Source: CAZVYN01 sp964631125 (GTDB lineage: Bacteria; Eisenbacteria; RBG-16-71-46; CAIMUX01). Taken from it: 45,862 nucleotides of DNA. Below the pieces are notes generated by a model. That model did not search any database and was not told where the DNA came from. It worked only from the letters and a program-made list of their open reading frames with translations. The stretch lies in the NCBI GenBank assembly GCA_964631125.1, contig CAZVYN010000029.1, positions 1 through 45,862 of the forward strand. Direction: 5' to 3'. The position numbers were made by a program, and so were the translations under genes. Positions 32,422 through 41,698 of this stretch are shown here, piece by piece; within the stretch, counting starts at the first letter, position 1; each line of letters begins with the position of its first letter.

Positions 32422-32462
32422 ACTGAGCGGAGCTGAGCGGAGCTGAGCTGAACTGAGCGGAG
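32413..32462 (+). repeat. Five 10-bp tandem repeats after the AmpG-like gene
   Basis: Five contiguous 10-bp units, CTGAGCTGAA, CTGAGCGGAG, CTGAGCGGAG, CTGAGCTGAA and CTGAGCGGAG, begin within the last codons of the permease gene. The period is close to one DNA helical turn. A small palindrome (CAGCCGAGTCGGCTG) follows at about 32475. The function is unknown. Confidence 0.8.
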
Positions 32463-32628
32463 CTTCGGCCGAGTCAGCCGAGTCGGCTGATTCACCGATT
32501 CTCCTCTCCCCGGTGCAGCCGCGCCCCCAACCGCCCGATCCCAGAGAGACCGGCGCCCGCTAGTCGGCCGCCGCTTGCCCGCCGGATCTCCGCCCGGGCC
32601 GCCGACCGTTTCTATCTGGGAGCACGAC

Positions 32629-35600
32629 ATGAGAACAACGGCCGGAGTCGCCCGCAACTTGTTGTTGTGGACCATGCTACCGCTACTCACGGCCTGGCTT
32701 TGCTCCGGCTGCTCCGAGGACGGCGGGACCCAGCCGCCGGTCCCCCGCCTCGACAAGGGGACGCTCGACTTCGGCCAGGTCGCCGTCGGCCAGTCGGCCG
32801 AACGCAGCTTCACGGTGCGCAACGAAGGGGGCGGAACGCTCGGCGGCCGGATCCGCGCCACGTGCGACGACTTTTCCGTCGTCGAAGGCGGAGGGCTCTT
32901 CGCCCTCGAGAGCGATCAGGCGCTCCAGGTGACCATCCGGTTCCAGCCGACCTCCGCGGGACCCAAAACCTGCCAGATTTCGACCGGCGATGACGCGCTC
33001 GGCTCGGTGCGGTGCGACGGGACCGGCTTCGCGGAGGTCGTGACCGGGCCATGCTGCGCTCCCACCGGGAGCTGCACACTGACTTCCAGCGTCGAGTGCC
33101 GCGCTCCGAACAGTTGGGGCGGCCCCGGCGCGACATGCGAACCGAACCCGTGCGCCGAACCAACCGGATCGTGCTGCGCGTTCGACGGCGCCTGCACGCT
33201 CACGACCCAGTCGAACTGCACCGGCGCCTGGACGATGCTCGGCCCTTGCGACCCAAATCCGTGCGAGTTGCCGACCGGCGCGTGCTGCGCCACGGGCGGC
33301 GTCTGCACCATCACGACTGATCGACAGTGCGTCGGCGAGTGGACGATCTTCGCCGACTGTGACCCGAACCCCTGTCCGCAACCGCCATCCACGGGGGCCT
33401 GCTGCGCATCCGATGGCGTCTGCACGATCACAACCGAGGCGTCGTGCGTGGGCGCGAGTACCTGGCGCGGCGCCGACACCGTTTGCTCGCCGAATCCGTG
33501 TGAACAACCGCCGGCCACCGGCGCCTGTTGCGCGACCGACGGATCTTGCGCGATCACAACCGAAGCATCGTGCGCTAGTACGAGCGTCTGGCAGGGCGCG
33601 GAGACGGACTGTTCGCCGAATCCCTGTCCTCAGCCGCCAGCGACCGGCGCCTGTTGTGCATCGGACGGCGCCTGCGGCGTTACCACCGAAGCCGGCTGCT
33701 CGCCCTCGAGCACATGGACCGGGGCGGGAACCGACTGTTCGCCCAACGCCTGCCCACAACCGGCGCCGACCGGCGCCTGCTGCGCGCCGGATGGCGTCTG
33801 CACCGTCACGACGCATGCTGCGTGCACGGGCGGCGCCAGTGTGTGGCTCGGCGCGGCCGTCGGCTGTGCGCCGAACCCGTGCGTTCAGCCGATCGGCGCC
33901 TGCTGCGCGCCCGACGGAGTTTGCATCGTCAGGACCGAGGCGGAGTGCGACGGTTCGAGCAGTTGGATGGGCGCCGCGAGCGATTGCTCGCCCAACCCGT
34001 GTCCGCAGCCGAGCACGATCGGCGCCTGCTGCGCGACGGATGGTTCCTGCACGATCACGACCGAGGCGTCGTGCGTCGTCGGAAGCGACTGGCGCGGAGC
34101 GGACACGTTCTGCTCGCCGAATCCGTGTCCGCAGCTGCCCGCGACCGGCGCCTGTTGTGCGACCGACGGACTCTGCACGGTGACGACCGACGCGGCGTGC
34201 GCGCAGTCCAGCATTTGGCAGGGCGCAGACACTGATTGCTCGCCGAATCCCTGCCCGCAACCGCCCGCGACCGGCGCCTGCTGCGCGCCGGACGGACTCT
34301 GCACCGTAACGACCGACGCGGCGTGCGCGGAGTCGAGTAGCTGGCAGGGCGCAGACACTGATTGCTCGCCGAATCCCTGCCCGCAACCACCGGCCACCGG
34401 CGCCTGTTGCGCACCGGACGGCGTCTGCACCGTGACCACCGATGCGGCGTGCGCGGAGTCGAGTAGCTGGCGCGGCGCGGACACCGACTGCTCGCCCAAT
34501 CCGTGTCCACAGCCGACCGGCGCCTGTTGTACAACGGTCGGCGGTTGCACAGTGAAGACAGAAGCGGCCTGCGCGTCGCCGAGTGTCTGGCAGGGCGCGG
34601 GAACCGATTGTTCGCCGAATCCCTGCGTCGTGAGCGGCGCCTGCTGCGCGCCCTCCGGCGTCTGTTCGATCACCACTCCCGGCGCTTGCGCCGAGCCGAG
34701 CATCTACATCGGAGCGGGGACCGATTGCGCGCCGATCCCGTGCGTGGCGACAGGGGCCTGTTGCACGCCGGCGGGCGGATGTCTCGTCACGACCGAGGCG
34801 AGCTGCGCTCAGGCCAACGACTGGCAAGGCCCGGGGACAGACTGCACTCCGAATCCCTGCCCGCTGCCGACCGGGGCGTGCTGCGCCCCCGCGGGAACGT
34901 GCGCGATCACGAGTGAAGCGGCCTGCCTCACGCCGAACACTTGGGAAGGCGCGGACACTGATTGTTCCCCCGTCCCCTGCAATCCGACTGGCGCCTGTTG
35001 CGCACCGGGGGGGAGCTGCACGATCACGACCGATGCGGCCTGCGTCGGCTCGAGCAGTTGGGAAGGCGCGGGGACCGACTGCGCGCCGAATCCCTGTCCC
35101 CAACCGGTCGGCGCCTGCTGCGCGCCGGTCGGGACCTGCACCATCACGACGCAGGGGAACTGTGCTTCCGGCAGCGTCTGGCGCGGCGCGAACACGAACT
35201 GCGCGCCGAATCTCTGCGTCCCCACCGGCGCTTGTTGCGCGGAGTCCGGCGCGTGCACGGTGACAACCGAAGCGGCCTGCACCGGATCGAGCGTCTGGGA
35301 GGGCCCGGGAACCGACTGTTCCCCGAACCCGTGCCCGCAACCGACCGGCGCCTGTTGCGCCCCCTCGGGATCGTGCGCGGTCACGACGTTCGGCGCGTGT
35401 CCCAGCTCCAGCAGTTGGCAGGGCGCCGACACCGACTGCTCGCCGAACCTCTGCGTGCCGACCGGCGCTTGCTGCGCGCCTGCCGGGACCTGCGCTCTCA
35501 CCACGGAAGCGGCCTGTGATCCGGCCAACGACTGGATCGGACCGGGCTCCGATTGTTCGCCGAATCCCTGTCCTCTGCCGACCGGCGCCTGCTGCGCTCC

Positions 35601-38016
35601 CTCCGGCGCCTGCACCGTGACGACCGAGTCGGTCTGTCCTTCGTCCAGCAGTTGGCAAGGGATGGACACGAATTGCGCGCCGAATCTCTGCGTGCCGATC
35701 GGCGCCTGCTGCACACCCGCCGGGACATGCAGCGTCACGACGGAGGCGGCCTGTTCGCCGAGCAACACCTGGTTGGGCGGCGGCGCCACCTGTGCGCCGA
35801 ATCCGTGCCCGCAACCGACCGGCGCCTGCTGCGCTCCGGCGGGAACTTGTACAGTGACGACGCAGGCGGCGTGCGTCGGTCCGAACAGTTGGCAGGGCGC
35901 GTTCACCGATTGCGATCCCAACCCATGTCCGCAGCCGACCGGCGCGTGCTGCGCTCCCGCCGGGACATGCACCGAGACGACGCAGGCGGCCTGCGTCGGT
36001 CCGAATGCGTGGCAAGGGGCGGGCGCCGAATGCACGCCGAATCCCTGTCCCGCTCCGACCGGCGCGTGCTGCGCACCCGCCGGGACATGCACCGAGACAA
36101 CCCAGGCGCTCTGCGTGGGACCGAGCGCGTGGCAGGGTGCGGGTACCGACTGCTCGCCGAATCCCTGTCCGCCTCCGACGATCACGCTGAGCCCGACGTC
36201 GCTTCCGAGCGGCACGGTGGGCGTCGCATACAACCAAACCGTGACCGCGAGCGGAGGCACGGCGCCGTACACGTTCGCCGTGACGGCGGGCGCCCTCCCG
36301 ACTTCGCTGAGCCTGGCGAGCGGCGGCGGTCTGACCGGGACGCCGTCGGCGGCCGGCACGTTCAATTTCACGATCCAGGCGACCGACGCCAACACCTGGG
36401 CCGGAACTCGCGCCTATGCGATCACCGTGTCGACGGTCGCGCTCGACCTGAGTGTCCCCACCGTCTATATCACCCAGTCGACGCAGACCCCTGCGTTCAA
36501 CGTCCCGCTGGTCGCGAACCGCGACGGATACCTACGCGCCTTCGCCATCGCCGCGCAGTCGAACAGCGCGACGCCGCAGGTGCGCGTGCGCATCTACAAC
36601 GCCAGCGACGTCCTGGTGCAGACCTACACGCTGAACGCGCCCGGCGCCTCGACTCCGACCTCGGTCAACGAAGCCACGCTCACCAGCTCGTGGAACCAGC
36701 TCATCCCCGGAAGCCTGTTGCAGCCCGGCTACTCGCTGCTGGTCGACGTCGACCCGAGCGCCCTGCTCTCCGAGAGCAACGAAGGGAACAACACCTGGCC
36801 TGTCTCGGGAACGCCGCACGACCTCGACGTGCGCGATCTCCCCGCGCTCGAGATGACGTTGGTGCCGGTGACGACGGGCGCAGGCACCGGCAACGTGACG
36901 GGCGGCAATGCCGCGTCGTTCATGGATTACACGCGCCGCGTGCAGCCGATCCCCGACTACACCGTGCAGGTGCGCGCCGCCATGAACAGCGCCGCCGCCC
37001 CCGCCTCCAACGGCGACGGTTGGATCACGGTGCTGAACGAAGTGACCGCGCAACGCACGGCGGACGGCAGCAGTCGCCACTACTACGGCGTCTTGAAGGT
37101 CGCCTACGGCTCGGGCGTGGCCGGACTGGGCTGGATCGGCTACCCGGTCGCGATCGGCTGGGATTATCTGCCGAGCGGCTCGTGGACCATGGCGCACGAG
37201 ATCGGACACAACTGGAACTACGGCCACACCGCCTGCACCGGCGGCGAGAGCGGCCCCGACCCCGGCTACCCGTACGGTGGCGGCATCATCGGTGCCTATG
37301 GCTACGATCTCTGGACCTCGACCCAGAAGGACAAGACCACGACCAAGGACCTGATGAGTTATTGCAGTCCTCAGTGGATCAGTGACTACACGTACAAGAA
37401 GATCCTGACCTACCGCGTGTCGATTCCGACGGCGCTGCGCGGCCTGATGGAAATCCGCGCCGCCGAAGAGCCGTGTCTGCTGATCTGGGGAACCGAGAAG
37501 AACGGCGCGATCGCCCTGGAGCCCGGGTTCCTGATCTCGACTCGTCCGCAGGCGCCAATTCCGGGGCCGTACCGCGCGCAGGGACTCGATGACTCGGGAC
37601 GCGTCCTCTGGTCGCAGGACTTCGGCTTGATGGAGACCAGCCATCCGACCGATCCCGCGGCGGGATTCTGCTTCGCCGTTCCGATGTCGGCCGAACTCCT
37701 CGACCGGACGTCCGCGCTGCGCGTGGTGCGCGGCGGTCAGGAAATCGTGCGCCGCGTCGCCGCGAAGCCTTCGGCCACGCGGAGCTTCCGTCAGACGCCG
37801 GCCGTGATGTCGATGACGCGAGCGGGCGCGAACGGCGTCGACTTCAACTGGGACGCCTCCAGCGCACCGGTCGTGATGGTCCGTGATCTCGATCGGGATG
37901 AGGTGATCGGCTTCGCGCGCGGCGGGGCGATGCGGCTCTCGACCACGTCGCGGCGTCTCGAACTGCTCTTCTCGGACGGCGTGCACACGCGCACACAGCA
38001 GTGGACCGCGCCGTAA
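32629..38016 (+). CDS. Giant secreted/lipoprotein-like metzincin with 26 six-Cys repeats
   Basis: This 1795-residue exported protein starts with a signal peptide ending LCSGC, a near-lipobox. An ASH/Hydin-like beta domain follows (about 40-135, LDFGQVAVGQSAERSFTVRN). Residues 140-1184 are 26 tandem repeats of about 40 residues, each with six cysteines in the pattern GACCA-x3-C-x9-C-x13-C-x3-PC. Next come an Ig-like putative domain (SGTVGVAYNQTVTASGGTAP), a CARDB-like module (DLSVPTVYI ... SNEGNNTW) and a zinc metallopeptidase domain. That domain has HEIGHNWNYGH at 1523-1533 and a Met-turn-like DLMSYCSPQW, as in metzincins, although Asn replaces the usual Gly. ATG 32629 has GGGAG upstream. It is probably a cell-surface adhesin-protease; the substrate is unknown. 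Confidence 0.85.
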   Translation: MRTTAGVARNLLLWTMLPLLTAWLCSGCSEDGGTQPPVPRLDKGTLDFGQVAVGQSAERSFTVRNEGGGTLGGRIRATCDDFSVVEGGGLFALESDQALQVTIRFQPTSAGPKTCQISTGDDALGSVRCDGTGFAEVVTGPCCAPTGSCTLTSSVECRAPNSWGGPGATCEPNPCAEPTGSCCAFDGACTLTTQSNCTGAWTMLGPCDPNPCELPTGACCATGGVCTITTDRQCVGEWTIFADCDPNPCPQPPSTGACCASDGVCTITTEASCVGASTWRGADTVCSPNPCEQPPATGACCATDGSCAITTEASCASTSVWQGAETDCSPNPCPQPPATGACCASDGACGVTTEAGCSPSSTWTGAGTDCSPNACPQPAPTGACCAPDGVCTVTTHAACTGGASVWLGAAVGCAPNPCVQPIGACCAPDGVCIVRTEAECDGSSSWMGAASDCSPNPCPQPSTIGACCATDGSCTITTEASCVVGSDWRGADTFCSPNPCPQLPATGACCATDGLCTVTTDAACAQSSIWQGADTDCSPNPCPQPPATGACCAPDGLCTVTTDAACAESSSWQGADTDCSPNPCPQPPATGACCAPDGVCTVTTDAACAESSSWRGADTDCSPNPCPQPTGACCTTVGGCTVKTEAACASPSVWQGAGTDCSPNPCVVSGACCAPSGVCSITTPGACAEPSIYIGAGTDCAPIPCVATGACCTPAGGCLVTTEASCAQANDWQGPGTDCTPNPCPLPTGACCAPAGTCAITSEAACLTPNTWEGADTDCSPVPCNPTGACCAPGGSCTITTDAACVGSSSWEGAGTDCAPNPCPQPVGACCAPVGTCTITTQGNCASGSVWRGANTNCAPNLCVPTGACCAESGACTVTTEAACTGSSVWEGPGTDCSPNPCPQPTGACCAPSGSCAVTTFGACPSSSSWQGADTDCSPNLCVPTGACCAPAGTCALTTEAACDPANDWIGPGSDCSPNPCPLPTGACCAPSGACTVTTESVCPSSSSWQGMDTNCAPNLCVPIGACCTPAGTCSVTTEAACSPSNTWLGGGATCAPNPCPQPTGACCAPAGTCTVTTQAACVGPNSWQGAFTDCDPNPCPQPTGACCAPAGTCTETTQAACVGPNAWQGAGAECTPNPCPAPTGACCAPAGTCTETTQALCVGPSAWQGAGTDCSPNPCPPPTITLSPTSLPSGTVGVAYNQTVTASGGTAPYTFAVTAGALPTSLSLASGGGLTGTPSAAGTFNFTIQATDANTWAGTRAYAITVSTVALDLSVPTVYITQSTQTPAFNVPLVANRDGYLRAFAIAAQSNSATPQVRVRIYNASDVLVQTYTLNAPGASTPTSVNEATLTSSWNQLIPGSLLQPGYSLLVDVDPSALLSESNEGNNTWPVSGTPHDLDVRDLPALEMTLVPVTTGAGTGNVTGGNAASFMDYTRRVQPIPDYTVQVRAAMNSAAAPASNGDGWITVLNEVTAQRTADGSSRHYYGVLKVAYGSGVAGLGWIGYPVAIGWDYLPSGSWTMAHEIGHNWNYGHTACTGGESGPDPGYPYGGGIIGAYGYDLWTSTQKDKTTTKDLMSYCSPQWISDYTYKKILTYRVSIPTALRGLMEIRAAEEPCLLIWGTEKNGAIALEPGFLISTRPQAPIPGPYRAQGLDDSGRVLWSQDFGLMETSHPTDPAAGFCFAVPMSAELLDRTSALRVVRGGQEIVRRVAAKPSATRSFRQTPAVMSMTRAGANGVDFNWDASSAPVVMVRDLDRDEVIGFARGGAMRLSTTSRRLELLFSDGVHTRTQQWTAP
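33046..36180 (+). repeat. 26 tandem ~120-bp coding repeats (six-Cys module)
   Basis: The block is 3135 bases, 1045 codons, divided into 26 units averaging 40 residues. Units differ at the protein level in a central variable stretch of about ten residues, while GACC, TT(E/D)A and NPC are nearly fixed. Units 10-12 and 24-26 are the most alike, suggesting recent duplication there. Linkers alternate between PQPPAT, PQPT and shorter forms. Confidence 0.9.
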
Positions 38017-38048
38017 CGGCGGCGCCGCGGCCCTGCGGCCCCGGCGAC

Positions 38049-39011
38049 TCAGAGCAGCCGGGAGCCGCCGCGGGTGATCTCTTCGAAGGCCGATTCGAGC
38101 GACCCGTCGAGCACGCGCACGCGCCGGACCGAGAGCCCCAGTCGCGCGATGCACGCAGTCAGCTCGCGATAGGCGACGGTCGGCTCGACCGTCATGAACG
38201 TGATCTCGTCCGGACCGGTGAGGGCGATCTCGCGGACGTGCGCCATCTGCAGGAGCGCGCCGCCCAGCGCGCGCGGGTCGGCCAGCTCCACCGCGATCCG
38301 GTGCGGATGTCGGTCGCGCAGATCGTGCAACAGCGCTTCGACGCGCCCGAGCCCGAGCAACCGTCCGCGCGCGAGCACGGCGACGTGATCGGTCAACGAT
38401 TCGATCTCGTGCAGCACATGCGACGAGACGACGACCGTCCGCCCTTCCTCTCCCAGCCGCGCGATCTGATCGCGGAGCGCGCGACGGCTCGGCGGGTCGA
38501 CGCCGAGGAACGGTTCATCCAGCAGCACCAGCGGCGCGTCCACCGCCAGCGCCAGGCCGAGCTTCAATCGCTGACGCATCCCGCGCGACCACGAGCCGTA
38601 CGAACGGTGCGCCGCGTCGCCGAGTCCGGAGAGATCGAGCGCGCGCGCCGCCGCCGAGCGCGCCGCCGCGCGGTCATGACCACGGGCGAGGAACGCGATC
38701 TCCAAGTTGGCGCGTCCCGAGAGATCACGATGGAACGATTCGCTCGCCGGAACGAGTGCGATCCGGGCGCGAACCGACGCGTCGGTGAACGGATCGCCCC
38801 CCAACACACGCACGCGTCCCTCGACCGGCGCGATCAGGCCGGTCAGCATGCGCATGAGCGTCGACTTGCCGCTGCCGTTCGGTCCGATCAAGCCGGTGAC
38901 GCCGCGGTCGAGCCGGAGATCGAGACGACTGAGTCCGATGACCTCGCCGTAGAAGACGCTGACTCCGTCGAGCTGCACGACGGCAGGAGCTGGGCTCGCG
39001 GCGAGGTTCAT
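38049..39011 (-). CDS. ABC transporter ATP-binding protein (second pair)
   Basis: This 320-residue ABC ATPase has Walker A GPNGSGKST, signature SRGMRQRLKLG, Walker B LVLLDEPFLGVDP and a switch His in VVSSHVLHE. After the ATPase core comes a domain of about 90 residues (LADPRALGGALLQMAHVREIA ...), as in CcmA/NatA-type exporters. ATG 39011 overlaps the permease stop by four bases (ATGA). It is the last gene of a four-gene operon permease-ATPase-permease-ATPase. It would energise export with the adjacent permease; the substrate is unknown. Confidence 0.9.
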   Translation of the reverse strand: MNLAASPAPAVVQLDGVSVFYGEVIGLSRLDLRLDRGVTGLIGPNGSGKSTLMRMLTGLIAPVEGRVRVLGGDPFTDASVRARIALVPASESFHRDLSGRANLEIAFLARGHDRAAARSAAARALDLSGLGDAAHRSYGSWSRGMRQRLKLGLALAVDAPLVLLDEPFLGVDPPSRRALRDQIARLGEEGRTVVVSSHVLHEIESLTDHVAVLARGRLLGLGRVEALLHDLRDRHPHRIAVELADPRALGGALLQMAHVREIALTGPDEITFMTVEPTVAYRELTACIARLGLSVRRVRVLDGSLESAFEEITRGGSRLL

Positions 39012-39862
39012 GGCGTCATCTCGCGGCCGACGCGCGCGCGGGCGACGAGGAAGCCGGCGACGGCGTAGGTGATCAACGCGACCGCGCCGATCAGTCCGTC
39101 GCTGGCGTCGCCTTGACCGAAGAGCGAGGCGAGCAGCGCGCGGATAGCCGTGCTCGGGCCGATCGGCGCCGGATCCCGCAGCGAGATCAAACGCGCCGCG
39201 AGATCCGGCAGCGTGAAGGCGCCGATCGAGAGCAGGAGCGCTGTCCGCGCGCGTTTCACGGCCGCGCTGGGGCCGACGGCGACCCCCGCGTAGCCCGCGC
39301 CGACCAGCAGCGCAGCGAGCGCGACCTTCGAGACCATCGCTGCGCCCTGAGCCGCGGAGAGATCTCCGACCACGCTCATCCGCAAGAATGCGATGACGAT
39401 GCCGGGAAAGAGCATCAGCGCGGCGGCCGGCGCCGCGACCGCGAGCAGCTTGCCGAGCACGTACTGCCACGGCTGCACGGGACGCACGCCGTAGAGGAAG
39501 ATCACATCCTCGGCGCGATCGCGCGCGACCAGCGGCGTGCCGAGCGCCAGCGACAAGAGCGCCACCGGAATCGCCTGCGCCTGGAGGAATCGCAGCAGCG
39601 GGTCCCATCCCAAGTTCGTGCCGAAGGTCTGCTCCGCGAATATCTGCACCAGCAAGATGACGGCGAGAACGATGGGCGGGAGCAGACTTCCGAGGAAGAG
39701 GATCCGGACGAGACCGCGCCGCGCGGCCAGGCCGATCTCGCGCCGCGCGATCGTCGTCACGACATGACCAGCGGAGGGCGCGCTGCGCACGACCGGCGTC
39801 AGTGCGCCGTTCGCGCCGTTCGCGCCGCCGGACGCCGTCGACTCACCGAGGATGCGAGACAC
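39008..39862 (-). CDS. ABC transporter permease (second pair)
   Basis: This 284-residue ABC-2-type permease has about six membrane helices (FLGSLLPPIVLAVILLVQIF, PVALLSLALGTPLVA, LLAVAAPAAALMLFPGIVIAFL and others). Its N-terminus has a short Gly-Ala-Asn repeat encoded by 9-bp DNA repeats. The motif RAEDVIFLYGVRPVQPWQYVLGKLL before helix 3 is typical of ABC-2 permeases. GTG 39862 is used because GGAGG lies upstream and ABC-2-like sequence follows. It overlaps the first-pair ATPase gene by 20 bases and the second-pair ATPase by four. Confidence 0.85.
   Translation of the reverse strand: MSRILGESTASGGANGANGALTPVVRSAPSAGHVVTTIARREIGLAARRGLVRILFLGSLLPPIVLAVILLVQIFAEQTFGTNLGWDPLLRFLQAQAIPVALLSLALGTPLVARDRAEDVIFLYGVRPVQPWQYVLGKLLAVAAPAAALMLFPGIVIAFLRMSVVGDLSAAQGAAMVSKVALAALLVGAGYAGVAVGPSAAVKRARTALLLSIGAFTLPDLAARLISLRDPAPIGPSTAIRALLASLFGQGDASDGLIGAVALITYAVAGFLVARARVGREMTP
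39804..39827. repeat. 9-bp repeats at the permease N-terminus
   Basis: There are 2.6 copies of GCGCCGTTC, read on the minus strand as Gly-Ala-Asn repeats. A similar GGCGCCGTTCGCGCG sequence occurs at the Asn-Gly-Ala-Asn stretch of top6B near 6875-6890. Confidence 0.65.
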
Positions 39863-40781
39863 CCATCGCCTCCAAGACCGCGTCCTCGAGTTCCGGCGAG
39901 TCGCGGTCCAATCGACGCACCGCCGCGCCGCGCTCCGCGGCGAGACGCCAGAAGCTGGAGAGAGCCTCGGCGCCGCCGTCGAAGCGAAGGGAAGCCGCGC
40001 TGCCGGCCGCGGCATCGATAACCCGCGCCGCCACGCCGTTCGCCCCGAGCGCCGCGGCGAAGGCGTCATCGAGTCCCGGCCCTTCGGCGCTGAACTCGAC
40101 GCGGCTCGCGCGCCGGAGAGAGTCGAGGCCTCCGCTGTATCCGACGGTTCCGGCGTCCAAGAGCAACAGCTCGTCGCAGACCGATTCGGCGTCGGGCAAG
40201 AGATGCGTGGAGAGCAACAGACGACGCCCGCCGTCGCGCAGTTCACGCAAGAGCGCGAGGAACTGCGCGCGCCCCGGCGGATCGAGTCCCACCGTCGGTT
40301 CATCCAGGATCAAGATCTCGGGATCGTGCACCAGCGCCATCGCGAGCTTGCAGCGCTGGCGCATGCCGGTCGAGTACTCGCGCGTGCCGCGGTAGCGCTC
40401 CTCGCCCACTTCGAGCGCATCGAGCGCCCGGTGCGCGCGGCGCAGCGCCTCGCGTCGCGCCAGGCCCGAGAGCATTCCGGAGAAGACGACCGCTTCCACG
40501 CCGGAGCCGCCGGGAAAGATGCCCGCCTGCTCCGCCATGACACCGGCGCGGGCGCGGAGTTCACGCGCGTCCCGCGGCACGTCGAGCCCGAGCACCCGGA
40601 TCTTGCCGCGATCTGGACGCAAGACGCCGAGGAGCGCGCCGATGAGCGTCGATTTGCCCGCGCCGTTCGCTCCGACGAGACCGACCGCGCGTCCGACCGC
40701 CGACACCGTCACGCCATGCAGGACCGGACGTCCTCCGCGCGAGAGATGCAGGTCTTCTACCTGGATCCACGGCGTCCTCAT
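39843..40781 (-). CDS. ABC transporter ATP-binding protein (first pair)
   Basis: This 312-residue ABC ATPase has Walker A GANGAGKST, signature YSTGMRQRCKLA, Walker B ILILDEPTVGLDP and switch STHLLPD. A C-terminal extension of about 90 residues (SRVEFSAEGPGLDDAF ...) resembles regulatory tails of multidrug-type exporters. It overlaps the upstream permease by four bases and the downstream permease by 20. It pairs naturally with the first permease. Confidence 0.9.
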   Translation of the reverse strand: MRTPWIQVEDLHLSRGGRPVLHGVTVSAVGRAVGLVGANGAGKSTLIGALLGVLRPDRGKIRVLGLDVPRDARELRARAGVMAEQAGIFPGGSGVEAVVFSGMLSGLARREALRRAHRALDALEVGEERYRGTREYSTGMRQRCKLAMALVHDPEILILDEPTVGLDPPGRAQFLALLRELRDGGRRLLLSTHLLPDAESVCDELLLLDAGTVGYSGGLDSLRRASRVEFSAEGPGLDDAFAAALGANGVAARVIDAAAGSAASLRFDGGAEALSSFWRLAAERGAAVRRLDRDSPELEDAVLEAMGVSHPR

Positions 40782-41527
40782 CCGCAGAGCTCCGGCAGAT
40801 CGCGCCGCGAGAAGAGGCGCATCGTCCAGCCGATCGCGAGCGAGGAGACGGCGAGCAGCACCAGCGCGGAGACGACCGGTGCGACGCTTACCGTGTCGAC
40901 TTGGATCGGGAGCTGATAGCTCGGCGAGCGGCCGAGCAGAGAGCCGACATGGAACGACGGCGCGAGCACGCGGATCGAAAACGGAAGTTGCGCGAGCGGC
41001 TGATCCACCAGGAAGTAGAGCGCGAGCGCGCTGACCAGGCCGCGCTGCGAGACGAGATGCAGCAGCCCGAAGAGCGCGACATACGCGCAGGCGCCCAGCA
41101 CGATGGCGAGACACTCGCGTCCCCAATCGCCGCTGCGATCAGCCGTCATCAGGAAGAGCGCCGCGCTCGCGACAAGTGCGCCGAGCGCGACGAGCGCGAC
41201 CGTCCAGAGGGTCCGTCCCAACGCGAGACTTCCCCGTGAGACCGGGCCGAGCAGCGGATAGAGCAGCGTGCGCTGGGTCAGCCCTTCGCGGATCGGGAGC
41301 TCGGCCAGGAGCGCGGCGGCGATCGGAACGGCCACGACCGGAATCGCGCGACGCAAAGCGTCGAGCGACTCCGCCGTCAGGAGCCCGATCGCGCGAAGCG
41401 TGGCTACGACGCCAGTGACCGCGATCGCCGCCAGCACGGTGATCCGCAGCGAACGGGCCGAGGCGAGCGGGAGCAGGAAACCAGCGCTGACCGACCGAAG
41501 GCTTTCGCGGCTGAAGGCGTCGCGCAT
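40778..41527 (-). CDS. ABC transporter permease (first pair)
   Basis: This is a 249-residue membrane protein with six predicted helices (ITVLAAIAVTGVVATL, AIPVVAVPIAAALLAEL, LWTVALVALGALVASAALFL, LAIVLGACAYVALFGLLHLV and others). It is the first gene of the ABC operon. The motif IREGLTQRTLLYPLLGPVSR resembles the cytoplasmic loop of ABC-2 permeases. I chose ATG 41527; the open frame extends upstream to 42484, but antisense to the epimerase gene. No clear substrate. It is divergent from the epimerase gene across about 170 bases. Confidence 0.78.
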   Translation of the reverse strand: MRDAFSRESLRSVSAGFLLPLASARSLRITVLAAIAVTGVVATLRAIGLLTAESLDALRRAIPVVAVPIAAALLAELPIREGLTQRTLLYPLLGPVSRGSLALGRTLWTVALVALGALVASAALFLMTADRSGDWGRECLAIVLGACAYVALFGLLHLVSQRGLVSALALYFLVDQPLAQLPFSIRVLAPSFHVGSLLGRSPSYQLPIQVDTVSVAPVVSALVLLAVSSLAIGWTMRLFSRRDLPELCG

Positions 41528-41698
41528 CAGGCTGGCTGTCTCCGGCTGAGAGGTGTGGGTCGATTCCGGACGGGCGGTACGCGGGTCATCGCCCGAGGTT
41601 GCCTCGAATTCCCGAGCGATAGCATCGCCGCTTCCCACCGGCGCGTCGATTGGCGATCTTCTCCCCCGCCCGTGCGCTCCGCCGGGCAAGGAGGTTCG

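Noticed and set aside
33046..36180. Could the regular repeats be a CRISPR array?
   Set aside because: Units are about 120 bp, in frame, variable throughout and encode conserved cysteines; there are no identical 25-37 bp repeats with unique spacers.
32683..36237. A 1184-codon open frame on the minus strand across the Cys-repeat block
   Set aside because: It is antisense to the repeats and follows their period. Its Arg/Ala/Gly-rich translation has no domain and no Shine-Dalgarno; it is a composition effect of the repeated codons.
38049..41527. ABC operon as part of the giant metzincin secretion system
   Set aside because: The ATPases and permeases are of the ABC-2 drug/lipid type without membrane-fusion or outer-membrane partners, and the metzincin has its own signal peptide.
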